A DNA stretch of 64,000 bases from Pseudarthrobacter defluvii (GTDB taxonomy: Bacteria > Actinomycetota > Actinomycetes > Actinomycetales > Micrococcaceae). A program made the translations under genes and the position numbers. Under the pieces are notes generated by a model. It did not search any database. It was not told where the DNA came from and saw only the letters and a list, made by a program, of their open reading frames with translations. Below are positions 15,203 through 24,330 of the stretch, in pieces; the stretch's first letter is position 1, and the number at the start of each line of letters is the position of its first letter. The stretch covers positions 3,658,001-3,722,000 of the forward strand of contig NZ_JAUSYG010000001.1 in assembly GCF_030816725.1 (NCBI RefSeq), in the 5' to 3' direction.

Positions 15203-18200
15203 ATGAACCAGGAACAGCGTCCTGCCGGCAGCGGTGGTTCCGGCGCGGCCGCACCCATGGGCCAGTTCAGCCGGCCCACCCGGGACTGGTTCCTCGGCGC
15301 GTTTTCCGAGCCAACGCCTGCGCAGGCCGGGGCATGGAACGCCATCTCCTCCGGTTCGCACGCGCTGGTGGTGGCTCCAACCGGTTCCGGAAAAACCCTG
15401 GCGGCGTTCCTCTGGGCGCTGGACCGGCTCCTGGCGTCGGAGTCCCACGCACCCGAGCCTGTTGCTGCCGAGGCGCCCGCGAAGGGCAAGCGGACCCGGG
15501 CACCCAAGCGCAAGACCCGCGTCCTCTACATTTCACCCCTCAAGGCGTTGGGCGTGGACGTGGAACGCAACCTCCGGTCCCCCTTGATCGGCATCACCCA
15601 AACGGCCAAGCGGCTGGGACTGCCCGCACCGCTGATCACGGTGGGGGTCCGGTCCGGGGACACTCCCGCCGCGGACCGCCGCACCCTTTTGAGCAACCCG
15701 CCGGACATCCTCATCACCACCCCCGAGTCCCTGTTCCTCATGCTCACCTCCAAGGCCCGGGAGACGCTCACCGAGGTGGACACCATCATCATCGATGAGG
15801 TCCACGCCGTGGCCGGCACCAAACGCGGTGCACACCTCGCTGTCTCCCTGGAGCGGTTGGACGCGCTGCTGCCCAAAGCCGCACAGCGCATCGGGCTTTC
15901 CGCCACGGTGGAGCCCAAGGAGCTCGTGGCCCAGTTTCTTGCCGGTTCGGCTCCCGTGGAAATCGTGGCGCCGCCGGCCAGGAAGAACTGGGACCTCACC
16001 GTCTCCGTGCCCGTGGAGGACATGTCGGACCTGCAGGGCGCCGCGGGAGCATTCGATTCCGGTCCCGCGTCCGGGCTCCAGCCGCAGGCCTCCATCTGGC
16101 CGCACGTGGAGGAAAAAATCGTGGACCTGGTCCTGGCCAACCAGTCCACCATCGTCTTCGCCAACTCCCGGCGCCTGGCCGAACGCCTGACCGCCAGGCT
16201 CAATGAGATCTACGCCGAGCGCCAGCTCATCGCGGTGGGCGGCGGCTGGGACGACCCCCCTCCGGGAGGGGACGGGCCCGGCACTTTGGAGGCGGCGCGC
16301 GTTCCCGCGTCAACGGCCACGCCGGCGCACATGATGGCCCAGGCCGGCAGCTCAGCGGGGGCTGACCCGGTGCTTGCCCGTGCCCACCACGGTTCCGTTT
16401 CCAAGGACCAGCGGGCACTCATCGAGGACGACCTCAAGTCGGGGCGGCTGCGGTGCGTGGTGGCAACATCCTCCCTGGAACTGGGCATCGACATGGGTGC
16501 CGTGGACCTGGTGGTCCAAGTGGAGTCACCGCCGTCCGTGGCCAGCGGCCTCCAGCGGGTGGGCCGCGCCGGGCACCAGGTGGGCGAGATCTCCCAAGGC
16601 GTCCTTTTCCCCAAGCACCGGGCAGACCTGGTCCATACGGCCATCACCGTTGAACGGATGCTGGACGGCAAGATCGAGCGGCTCAGCATCCCGGCCAACC
16701 CGCTGGACATCCTTGCCCAGCAGACCGTGGCCGCCACGGCCTTGGGCAGCATCGACGTGGAGGAATGGTTCAGCACGGTCCGGCGATCGGCACCATTTGC
16801 CTCCCTTCCACGCTCAGCCTTCGAAGCCACACTGGACCTGCTGGCGGGCCGCTACCCGTCCGACGAGTTCGCCGAGCTCCGGCCACGCATCATCTGGGAC
16901 CGCAACGCCGGCACCATCGAGGGGCGGCCCGGCGCCCAGCGGCTGGCCGTCACGTCCGGCGGCACCATTCCCGACCGTGGCCTGTTCGGTGTCTACATCA
17001 TCGGCACCGAGCAGGAGGGGGCCGCCTCCCCGGCCGAGGACGGGAAGCCGTCCCGCGCGCCCAAGGGTGGCCGGCGCGTGGGCGAGCTGGACGAAGAGAT
17101 GGTCTACGAGTCACGGGTGGGCGACATCTTTGCCTTGGGCGCCACCAGCTGGAAGATCGAGGACATCACGCACGACCGTGTCTTGGTCTCCCCCGCTTTC
17201 GGGCAACCTGGCAAACTTCCGTTCTGGAAAGGTGACTCCCTCGGGCGGCCCGTGGATCTTGGCCGCGCCCTGGGTGCGTTCGTCCGCGAGCTCTCCGCGT
17301 CCGACGCCGGCCCTGCCACCGAGCGCTGCAAGGCCAGCGGGCTGGACGACTTCGCGGCGAACAACCTCATCCAATACCTGACTGAGCAGAAACAGGCCAC
17401 GGAAGTAGTCCCCAGCGACACCACCCTGGTGGTGGAGCGGTTCCACGACGAACTCGGCGACTGGCGCGTGATCCTGCACAGCCCCTTCGGCATGCCGGTG
17501 CACGCACCGTGGGCACTCGCCGTTGGCCAGCGGCTCCACCAGCGCTACGGGCTTGACGGCTCGGCCATGGCGGCAGACGACGGCATCGTGCTGCGGGTGC
17601 CCATGATGGAGGACGAACCACCGGGCGCCGAACTGTTCCTCTTCGATCCGGAGGAACTGGAGCAGATCGTCACCGCCGAGGTGGGCGGCAGCGCCCTGTT
17701 CGCGTCGCGGTTCCGGGAATGCGCTGCCCGCGCGCTCCTGCTGCCCCGCCAGACCCCCGGAAAGCGCCAGCCCCTGTGGCAGCAGCGCCAGCGGTCCGCG
17801 CAGCTGCTGGATGTGGCCCGGAAATATCCCACGTTCCCCATCGTGCTGGAAACGGTCCGCGAATGCCTGCAGGACGTCTACGATCTGCCGGCTCTGAAGG
17901 ACATCGCCGCGTCCGTGGAACGGCGGGAGCTGCGGATCCTGCAGACCACCACCCAGCAGCCCTCACCGTTCGCCAAGTCCCTGCTATTCGGCTACGTTGC
18001 CCAGTTCCTCTACGAGGGCGATTCCCCGCTCGCGGAGCGCCGCGCCGCCGCCCTTGCCCTCGACTCCACCCTCCTCAACGAACTGCTGGGCAGGGTGGAA
18101 CTGCGCGAGCTCCTGGATGCCAAGGTCATCGAGGCCACCGAGCGCGAACTGCAGCGCTTGGCCCCGGACCGCCGGGCACGCGGCATGGAGGGCGTCGCGG

Positions 18201-20383
18201 ACCTGCTGCGGCTGCTGGGTCCGCTGGCGCCTGAGGAAACGGCGGCGCGGTTGCAGGGCGCGGCGGTGTCGCAGGAGGCGGCGGTTTCGCAGGGCGCGGC
18301 GGTGGAACAGGGCGTGGTTGAAACCGAGGCGGACGTGGAGGCCACACCTGCCGAGAGCGCCGCTACCGTGGCGGAAGCGGCAGCCCACCTTGCCGCCCTG
18401 CAGCGTGCCAACCGCGCCATCAAGGTCAACATCGGCGGGGTTGAACGTTTCGCAGCCGTGGAGGATGCAGCCCGCCTGCGTGACGCCATCGGTGTGCCGC
18501 TGCCCATGGGTGTTCCGCTGGCCTTCATTGAACCGGTCGCCGACCCCCTGGGCGACCTTGTCTCCCGGTATGCACGGACGCATGGCCCCTTCACCGCGGC
18601 CGAGGCAGCCGCCCGGCTCGGCCTGGGCGTCGCCGTAGTGGGTACTGCGCTGAAACGGCTGGCAGCGGACGGCCGCGTGGTGGAGGGCGAATTCCGGCCC
18701 CACGTCACCCCGCCGTCAGCTGCACCCCCTGCATCAAGGCTGGCTGGTGCACCAGGGCTGGCTGGAAACGTGCAGGCGGACGCCGCACTGCAGGTCAGCG
18801 GCCTGCTGGAAGCCGGCCACCGTGCCGCCGTTGCGCCGGCTGACGGTGAAGCAGCACAAGCAACCGAAAAACCAGCACAGCCAACCGATGAAGTGGTGCC
18901 GCCCCCGGGCGAGGCCCCGGCACCGGATGTCCCGCACGCCATCGCCAGCGAATGGTGCGACGCCGAGGTGCTCCGCAGGCTCCGCCGTCGTTCCCTGGCC
19001 GCCCTGCGCGCCGAAGTGGAGCCCGTGGATGCGGCCGCCTACGGACGGTTCCTGCCCGCGTGGCAGCACGTCAGAACCCCGGGCGGCGGCCGCGGCCAGC
19101 CCTCGCTGCGCGGACTGGACGGCATCATCACCGCCGTTGACCAGCTGTCGGGGGTACCGGTTCCCGCCTCGGCATGGGAGCCCCTGGTGCTGGCCACGCG
19201 CGTGTCCGACTACCAGCCCGCCATGCTGGACGAACTCATGGCCGCAGGTGAGGTGCTCTGGTCCGGCGCAGGCGCCCTGCCCGGCAACGACGGCTGGATC
19301 AGCCTGCACCTGGCCGATTCGGCGGAACTCACCCTCAACCCCGCGCCGGAGTTCGAGCCCGGGGACGCGGCCCAGCGGCTCCTGGACCATCTGCGCAACA
19401 ACGGCGGGGGGTATTTCTACCGGCAACTGACCGAGATCGCCGGCGGCATGGACGCCGTCCTGAGCGACCAGGAAGTAGTGGCCGCGCTCTGGGATCTTGC
19501 GTGGGCCGGAAGGATCACCGGCGACACCTTCGCCCCCGTCCGGGCCCTGATTGCCGGCGGCCACACCGCACACCGGCAGGTGGCCCGGGCGCCGCGCGCC
19601 AGGGCACCCCGGTTGAGCCGGCTGGGCCGTTCCCACGGCACCGGCCTGATGGGGTCCCCCGGGCTGGCCGGGGGCCGGTACGGGACGCAAGGTGCCGCCA
19701 CTCCGCCCACCGCCGCAGGGCGCTGGTCCGCCCTTCCCGAACCCGAGCTCGATCCCACCATCCACGCCCGCGCCACCGCCGAACTCCTGCTGGACCGCTA
19801 CGGCGTAGTCACCCGGGGTTCGGTTATGGCGGAACAGATCCTTGGCGGCTTCGGGCTCATGTACAAGGTGCTGGCGCGGTTGGAGGAAGCCGGCCGCTGC
19901 CGCCGCGGCTACTTCATCGAGCACCTGGGCGCCGCCCAGTTCGCGGTTCCCGCCACCGTTGACCGGCTCCGCTCCTACTCGGAGGACACCCAGCTGGCCA
20001 AGCCCGAACCCGTGGCCCTGGCCCTCGCCGCCACTGATCCCGCCAACCCCTACGGTGCCGCCCTGCCCTGGCCGGCGCTCAAGGAGGACGCCGGCACCGG
20101 GCACCGGCCGGGCCGGAAAGCGGGGGCGCTGGTGGTGCTGGTGGACGGTGCGCTGGTGCTCTATGTGGAGCGCGGCGGAAAGACGCTGCTGGCCTTCAGC
20201 GATGATGATTCCGTCCTGGCGGCGGCGGGTGCCGCGCTGGTGGGAGTCGTCACGCGCGGGGCGGTGGACAAGCTGATCATGGAGAAGGTGAACGGGCACG
20301 ACCTCCTGGACACGCCGGTGGCAGCTGCGCTCAGCTCCGCCGGCGCCTACTCCACCCCGAAGGGACTGAGGATCCGTGCCTGA
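15203..20383 (+). CDS. lhr: ATP-dependent helicase Lhr (large helicase-related)
   Basis: 3'-to-5' DNA translocase and helicase used in DNA repair. At 1726 residues it is longer than the mycobacterial enzyme (about 1500). Motifs of the ATPase core: Q-motif region FSEPTPAQAGAW, Walker A APTGSGKT (about 58-65), IIDEVHAV (about 197), LSATVE and QRVGRAGHQ. The winged-helix, Lhr-core beta and long C-terminal regions follow. Extra length comes from two low-complexity linkers, one with a hexapeptide repeat (DNA 18251-18320) and a Pro/Ala/Glu-rich stretch near DNA 18720-18940. A TTG-initiated extension of 11 codons is possible, because GGAGG lies almost too close to the chosen ATG. The 3' end overlaps nei by 8 bases. 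Confidence 0.92.
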   Translation: MNQEQRPAGSGGSGAAAPMGQFSRPTRDWFLGAFSEPTPAQAGAWNAISSGSHALVVAPTGSGKTLAAFLWALDRLLASESHAPEPVAAEAPAKGKRTRAPKRKTRVLYISPLKALGVDVERNLRSPLIGITQTAKRLGLPAPLITVGVRSGDTPAADRRTLLSNPPDILITTPESLFLMLTSKARETLTEVDTIIIDEVHAVAGTKRGAHLAVSLERLDALLPKAAQRIGLSATVEPKELVAQFLAGSAPVEIVAPPARKNWDLTVSVPVEDMSDLQGAAGAFDSGPASGLQPQASIWPHVEEKIVDLVLANQSTIVFANSRRLAERLTARLNEIYAERQLIAVGGGWDDPPPGGDGPGTLEAARVPASTATPAHMMAQAGSSAGADPVLARAHHGSVSKDQRALIEDDLKSGRLRCVVATSSLELGIDMGAVDLVVQVESPPSVASGLQRVGRAGHQVGEISQGVLFPKHRADLVHTAITVERMLDGKIERLSIPANPLDILAQQTVAATALGSIDVEEWFSTVRRSAPFASLPRSAFEATLDLLAGRYPSDEFAELRPRIIWDRNAGTIEGRPGAQRLAVTSGGTIPDRGLFGVYIIGTEQEGAASPAEDGKPSRAPKGGRRVGELDEEMVYESRVGDIFALGATSWKIEDITHDRVLVSPAFGQPGKLPFWKGDSLGRPVDLGRALGAFVRELSASDAGPATERCKASGLDDFAANNLIQYLTEQKQATEVVPSDTTLVVERFHDELGDWRVILHSPFGMPVHAPWALAVGQRLHQRYGLDGSAMAADDGIVLRVPMMEDEPPGAELFLFDPEELEQIVTAEVGGSALFASRFRECAARALLLPRQTPGKRQPLWQQRQRSAQLLDVARKYPTFPIVLETVRECLQDVYDLPALKDIAASVERRELRILQTTTQQPSPFAKSLLFGYVAQFLYEGDSPLAERRAAALALDSTLLNELLGRVELRELLDAKVIEATERELQRLAPDRRARGMEGVADLLRLLGPLAPEETAARLQGAAVSQEAAVSQGAAVEQGVVETEADVEATPAESAATVAEAAAHLAALQRANRAIKVNIGGVERFAAVEDAARLRDAIGVPLPMGVPLAFIEPVADPLGDLVSRYARTHGPFTAAEAAARLGLGVAVVGTALKRLAADGRVVEGEFRPHVTPPSAAPPASRLAGAPGLAGNVQADAALQVSGLLEAGHRAAVAPADGEAAQATEKPAQPTDEVVPPPGEAPAPDVPHAIASEWCDAEVLRRLRRRSLAALRAEVEPVDAAAYGRFLPAWQHVRTPGGGRGQPSLRGLDGIITAVDQLSGVPVPASAWEPLVLATRVSDYQPAMLDELMAAGEVLWSGAGALPGNDGWISLHLADSAELTLNPAPEFEPGDAAQRLLDHLRNNGGGYFYRQLTEIAGGMDAVLSDQEVVAALWDLAWAGRITGDTFAPVRALIAGGHTAHRQVARAPRARAPRLSRLGRSHGTGLMGSPGLAGGRYGTQGAATPPTAAGRWSALPEPELDPTIHARATAELLLDRYGVVTRGSVMAEQILGGFGLMYKVLARLEEAGRCRRGYFIEHLGAAQFAVPATVDRLRSYSEDTQLAKPEPVALALAATDPANPYGAALPWPALKEDAGTGHRPGRKAGALVVLVDGALVLYVERGGKTLLAFSDDDSVLAAAGAALVGVVTRGAVDKLIMEKVNGHDLLDTPVAAALSSAGAYSTPKGLRIRA
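18251..18320 (+). repeat. 18-base tandem repeat inside lhr
   Basis: Three full units (18251-18268, 18269-18286 and 18287-18304) and part of a fourth encode the hexapeptide pattern QGAAVS-QEAAVS-QGAAVE. The units differ at only a few positions, so copy number may vary between strains. They fall in a linker between structured parts of Lhr. Confidence 0.8.
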
Positions 20384-21206
20384 AGGTGACTCCGTCTGGC
20401 GGGCCGCCCACCAACTGCACCAGGCCCTGGCGGGACAGACCCTGACTGCGTCGGACTTCCGGGTGCCCAGGTTCGCCACCCTGAACCTGGCGGGCTGGAC
20501 CGTGGACGAGGTAGTCCCCCGTGGCAAGCACCTGCTGATGCGGGTGGTCAGCCCGGAGGACAGGAGGCTGACCATCCACTCACACCTGAAGATGGAAGGC
20601 GCCTGGCAGGTCTACCCGCCCGGCGGCAGGTGGCGGAAGCCAGGGTTCACCGCCCGGTGCGTGCTGCGCACAGCTGCGGCAGACGCCGTCGGCTTTTCCC
20701 TTGGCATTGTGGAAGTAGTGGCAACAGCCGACGAGGACTCCATTGTTGGATTCCTCGGCCCGGACCTCCTGGGCCCGGACTGGGACCTGGACGAGGCCGA
20801 ACGCCGCATCCGCTCCCGGCCAGAGGTCCCCGTGGGCGTCGCACTGCTCGACCAACGAAACTTGGCGGGCATCGGCAACATCTACCGGTGCGAGGCGTGC
20901 TTCCTGTCAGGGGTGCATCCCGCCACCCCTGTCTCCGGGGTGGCCGACCTGCGGACCATGATGACCGACGCCAAGCAGCTCCTGGAAGTAAATCTAGGGC
21001 CCGGCCGCCGCGTCACCATCCTCAACGCCCGGGGCATGCCGGTGGGCAGGATGGCCGGCCGGCCCGGCTACTGGGTGTACGGCAGGGAACACCGGCCGTG
21101 CCTGAAATGTGGCACACCCATCCGGCGCGGACTCCTGGGCAAGCCCAACGGCGAGGAGGAACGCGACATCTACTTCTGCCCGAAATGCCAGCCCGCGCCC
21201 ACCTGA
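20376..21206 (+). CDS. nei: Fpg/Nei family DNA glycosylase (endonuclease VIII type)
   Basis: Removes oxidised bases and nicks the abasic site. Of 276 residues, the GTG start gives PEGDSVWRAA after Met removal, with the catalytic N-terminal Pro and Glu typical of Nei. The helix-two-turn-helix includes QRNLAGIGNIYRCEACFLSG. A C-terminal zinc finger has CLKCGTPI and FCPKC. The start lies inside the last codons of lhr (8-base overlap), so the two are translated together. The same lhr-nei order is known in Mycobacterium tuberculosis. This supports a joint role in oxidative or crosslink repair. Confidence 0.92.
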   Translation: MPEGDSVWRAAHQLHQALAGQTLTASDFRVPRFATLNLAGWTVDEVVPRGKHLLMRVVSPEDRRLTIHSHLKMEGAWQVYPPGGRWRKPGFTARCVLRTAAADAVGFSLGIVEVVATADEDSIVGFLGPDLLGPDWDLDEAERRIRSRPEVPVGVALLDQRNLAGIGNIYRCEACFLSGVHPATPVSGVADLRTMMTDAKQLLEVNLGPGRRVTILNARGMPVGRMAGRPGYWVYGREHRPCLKCGTPIRRGLLGKPNGEEERDIYFCPKCQPAPT

Positions 21207-21263
21207 CGCGGCCCACCGGATGTGTCCCCGCCGTTCAGTGCTGCTCAGTGCCGCACGCCGCCG

Positions 21264-21881
21264 TCAACAGTTCGCGGCGCTGCTTTCCTTGCTGGTTTTC
21301 CGCGGCGCTGCAGGCACCGTGAAACGAGGCAGCAGCAGGTGCACCAGGGGGCCGATGGCCAGTGCGTAGACCACCGTCCCCACGCCCACCGAACCACCGA
21401 GCAGCCAGCCGGCCGCCAGGACCGTGACCTCGATGAGCGTGCGTGACACTCTGACGGTCCATCCGGTCCGCCGGGCCAAACCCGTCATGAGCCCGTCGCG
21501 GGCGCCCGGTCCGAAGCCGGCTCCGATGTAGCAGGCAGAGGCAACGGCATTCACCAGCACTGCCCCCGCGAGGAGCACTATCTGGACTGCCAGGTGGGAC
21601 ACCGGTGGGAGCAGGGCCAGCCCGATGTCCGCGAACACCCCCACCAGGATGGCGTTGCACAGGGTCCCGAAACCAGGCATCTGCCGGAGCGGGATCCAGA
21701 GCAGCAGCACCAGGAAACTCACAATGATGACCACAACGCCGATGCTGAGCCCGGTTCGGTTGGCCAATCCCTGGTGAAAGACGTCCCAGGGATCCAGGCC
21801 CAGGCCGGCACGGATGAACATGGCCAGGGAGATGCCGTACAGGGCGAGGCCGGTGAAAAGCTGGATCAGTCTGCGGGTCAT
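21264..21881 (-). CDS. YczE/YitT-like membrane protein
   Basis: A 205-residue membrane protein with about five helices. Family-like stretches are LALYGISLAMFIRAGLGLDP near the N-terminus, GLSIGVVVIIVSFLVLLLWIP, FGTLCNAILVGVFADIG and GAGFGPGARDGLMTGL. This matches the YczE family of B. subtilis-type membrane proteins; the transported substrate, if any, is unknown. The ATG at 21881 has GTGGAG just upstream; a longer open frame upstream has no good start. It is convergent with nei and 53 bases downstream of the SRPBCC gene on the same strand. Confidence 0.8.
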   Translation of the reverse strand: MTRRLIQLFTGLALYGISLAMFIRAGLGLDPWDVFHQGLANRTGLSIGVVVIIVSFLVLLLWIPLRQMPGFGTLCNAILVGVFADIGLALLPPVSHLAVQIVLLAGAVLVNAVASACYIGAGFGPGARDGLMTGLARRTGWTVRVSRTLIEVTVLAAGWLLGGSVGVGTVVYALAIGPLVHLLLPRFTVPAAPRKTSKESSAANC

Positions 21882-21934
21882 GACTCCACTTTCCCACCAA
21901 ACCGCCGTTTGCCATTGCCCGGACCACGTGGAGA

Positions 21935-22627
21935 TCAGGCGTTGGCGCGCTCCAGGAATCCGCTCCACGCCTTGGCCGTGGTGTCGGAATCGCCGGCGCC
22001 GCTGAAGTCGTGCACCGTCATGCCCACGGGGGCACCCCACGCGTTCCGGCCGAAGAACCGGTACAGGGCGTCAGGAGTGCGCACGCCCAGGAAGTGCTCA
22101 TTCGAGAAGTCCACCTCGCCCGCGAGCCGCCCCACGCCGTCGAGCTCCACATCAACCCGTGATCCCTGGCCGGCAGCGCCAACACCCAGGGCCTCCCGCA
22201 GCCGGGTGAAGCCGTCCGGCGCCTGGGATCCGGCGGGGCCCTGGATGTCGGTGAACACCACGGGCCGGCCATCGAAGTGCTGCAGATACTGGCCAAGGGT
22301 GTGGAGGTAGAACTCGGTGTGGCGGCGGGCGCCGTCGTACTGCTGGTCCCAGTTGTCGGCGAAGATGCCGCTGTGGACGTAGTGGAGCCGGGCGCGGCCG
22401 CCGTCGACCGGTTCCAGCACGTGCTCCAGCTGGTTGAACCAGCCGTCCGGGCCGTCCATCCGCGATACCAGGTGCCGGGGGTATTCCTCCACGGTCTTGA
22501 CGTCCGGCCACTGGTCCGTGGGGAACATCCACGCCGGGGTCCCGTTGGTGACGGCTTCCCACACCCGCTCGGGAGTGCCGGGAAGTTCAGTGTCGTGAAC
22601 GATCTCGAAGTCCCGCTTGCGGTTCAT
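21935..22627 (-). CDS. SRPBCC domain protein paired with an ArsR regulator
   Basis: A 230-residue protein whose first 130 residues form an SRPBCC/AHSA1 hydrophobic-ligand fold: DFEIVHDTELPGTPERVWEAV at the N-terminus, then FNQLEHVLEPVDGG. The C-terminal third is less familiar (VDFSNEHFLGVRTPDALYRFF). No catalytic function can be read. Its ATG overlaps the stop of the ArsR-type gene (ATGA), and ArsR-SRPBCC pairs are a recurrent two-gene unit in actinobacteria. Confidence 0.8.
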   Translation of the reverse strand: MNRKRDFEIVHDTELPGTPERVWEAVTNGTPAWMFPTDQWPDVKTVEEYPRHLVSRMDGPDGWFNQLEHVLEPVDGGRARLHYVHSGIFADNWDQQYDGARRHTEFYLHTLGQYLQHFDGRPVVFTDIQGPAGSQAPDGFTRLREALGVGAAGQGSRVDVELDGVGRLAGEVDFSNEHFLGVRTPDALYRFFGRNAWGAPVGMTVHDFSGAGDSDTTAKAWSGFLERANA

Positions 22628-23262
22628 TTGTCCTGCTCCTTGCCTGAATCGGATTCCTTGCTTGCCTTGACCGCACTGGTCTCTTTAAGCGCGGGGTGCA
22701 GCGCCACGATGAGCCGGTGCCGGCGCCCCTGTGGTGACTCCCCGCCGTCGTGGTACTTGTCCACCAGCCGTGTGACCTCCACGCCGAGCTCCTCGGCGAA
22801 AGCGGCACGGTCCGCGGCGGTACGGAAGGTGATGTCGCCGTCGAGCGCGAACGTTGCCAGCTTCTGCCGGGCAGCAGCAGCCCCCGCAATGAGCTTGCCC
22901 ATCTCCTGGACCATCCGGCCCGCCAGAGCCAGCAGCCAAAAGGCGGAGAAGCGGTCCGCGAACCGGCGCGGGTCCGGGGAGACCGCCGCCAGTGCCGAGG
23001 GTGAGATGAGGTACGAGGCCGCCGTGGCCTGCACCACCCGCTCAGTGACGTTACCCTTGCGCCGCTCCTCGACCAGTTCCACCAGGCCGTGCCGCTCAAG
23101 CGCCTTGAGGTGGTAGTTCACTTTCTGCCGAGGCAGGCCCACGCGGACCGCCAGCTGGGTGGCTGAGCCCGGCTGCACCAGCTCCTGCAGGATCCGGGTG
23201 CGGATGGGGTCCAGTGACGCCTCGGCCGCGGCCGGGTCCTCGATGACTGCGATGTCCTGCAT
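22624..23262 (-). CDS. ArsR-like winged-helix transcriptional regulator
   Basis: A 212-residue regulator. The winged helix (about residues 15-85) reads LDPIRTRILQELVQPGSATQ, then VGLPRQKVNYHLKALERHGL. The C-terminal half is helical and ends in a Lys/Ser-rich tail. It has no Cys-rich metal site, so metal sensing is unlikely. The ATG at 23262 sits just below a -10 box, suggesting a leaderless message; GGAGG lies only one base before it. Translation is coupled to the SRPBCC gene by ATGA. It probably regulates its own operon through the repeat at 23281-23296. Confidence 0.85.
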   Translation of the reverse strand: MQDIAVIEDPAAAEASLDPIRTRILQELVQPGSATQLAVRVGLPRQKVNYHLKALERHGLVELVEERRKGNVTERVVQATAASYLISPSALAAVSPDPRRFADRFSAFWLLALAGRMVQEMGKLIAGAAAARQKLATFALDGDITFRTAADRAAFAEELGVEVTRLVDKYHDGGESPQGRRHRLIVALHPALKETSAVKASKESDSGKEQDK

Positions 23263-23268
23263 GCCTCC

Positions 23269-23298
23269 ATTCTGCTGACCGACAACTTTTCTTGTCAA
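23269..23298 (-). promoter_or_regulatory. Promoter and likely operator of the ArsR-SRPBCC operon
   Basis: On the minus strand, -35 TTGACA (23298-23293), an 18-base spacer and -10 CAGAAT (23274-23269) place the start of transcription at or next to the ATG at 23262. An inverted repeat GACAA-N6-TTGTC (23281-23296) overlaps the -35 box and is a plausible autoregulatory site. Confidence 0.55.
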
Positions 23299-23367
23299 GA
23301 ACTTTTTTATGATCGGAAGAACGGAGGCGAAGGGCGGCCGATCCGGCGCCGGTAGAATGGACCGGTG

Positions 23368-24330
23368 ATGCAATCCCCCCTTCCCGTGCGCGACGGCGTC
23401 AACGCCACCCGCCTCCGCCTGCCGGAGGAAGGGCCCTGGGACACTGCCATGGACTACATGATGCACCGCTGGGGCCACATCGATCCGCAGGGCATCGAGG
23501 ACCGGTTCGACGCCGGCGAGATCGTTGGCGAGGGCGGCGTACCCCTGAGCCGGGACACCAGGCTCGAGGACCACACCTTCATCTGGTACTACCGCACGCT
23601 GCCCCCGGAGACGCGGCTGCCGGTGGAGATCAGCATCCTGCATCAGGACGAGCACCTGCTGGTGGTGGACAAGCCGCACTTCCTGCCCACCACGCCGGGC
23701 GGTACCTACATCCAGGAATCGGCCCTGGTGCGCCTGCGGAACCAGCTGGACCTGCCGGACCTGATCCCCATGCACCGGTTGGACCGCATGACCGCCGGGG
23801 TCCTTCTCTTCTCCACCAACCCGGAAACACGGGGCAGGTACCAGGTACTGTTCGAGAAGCGGCAGGTGCAGAAGGAGTATGAGTGTGTCTCCGCCGCCGA
23901 GCCGGCGCCGGGGCACCCCGCCGTCGAATTTCCCGTGGTGGTCCGCAACCGGATGACCAAGTCGCGCAGCTACCTGCTGGCGGAAGTCGTTGACGGCGAG
24001 CCGAATGCTGAAACCAGGATTGAACGGCTGGAAACGTTCGACGGCGGCACGCCACACGGTGCCGACGGCGGCACGGAGCGCCTGGCCAGGTATCGCCTGG
24101 AGCCGCACACCGGCAAGACGCACCAGCTGCGCGTTCATATGGCCTCACTGGGGCTGGGCATCGTGAACGACGCCTTCTACCCCGACCTGCTGGACAAGGC
24201 CCCGGACGACTACACCAAGACCCTCCAGCTCCTGGCCCGCGGCATCAAGTTCACGGACCCGATCTCGGGAAAGCCCGTGGAGTACCGCAGCAGCCTGGAG
24301 CTCAGCGAAGTGGTGCGAGCACGTCCCTGA
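23368..24330 (+). CDS. RluA family pseudouridine synthase
   Basis: Isomerises uridine to pseudouridine in rRNA or tRNA. The 320-residue protein has the catalytic Asp in MHRLDRMTAGVLLFS (about residues 135-149), preceded by HLLVVDKPHFLPTTPGG, and the family motif HTGKTHQLRVHMASLG near the C-terminus. The N-terminal 90 residues look like a short S4-type region rather than the catalytic fold. The exact RNA target cannot be told. GTG at 23365 directly precedes the ATG, and either could be used. Its last 29 bases overlap the end of the macro-domain gene on the other strand. Confidence 0.88.
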   Translation: MQSPLPVRDGVNATRLRLPEEGPWDTAMDYMMHRWGHIDPQGIEDRFDAGEIVGEGGVPLSRDTRLEDHTFIWYYRTLPPETRLPVEISILHQDEHLLVVDKPHFLPTTPGGTYIQESALVRLRNQLDLPDLIPMHRLDRMTAGVLLFSTNPETRGRYQVLFEKRQVQKEYECVSAAEPAPGHPAVEFPVVVRNRMTKSRSYLLAEVVDGEPNAETRIERLETFDGGTPHGADGGTERLARYRLEPHTGKTHQLRVHMASLGLGIVNDAFYPDLLDKAPDDYTKTLQLLARGIKFTDPISGKPVEYRSSLELSEVVRARP

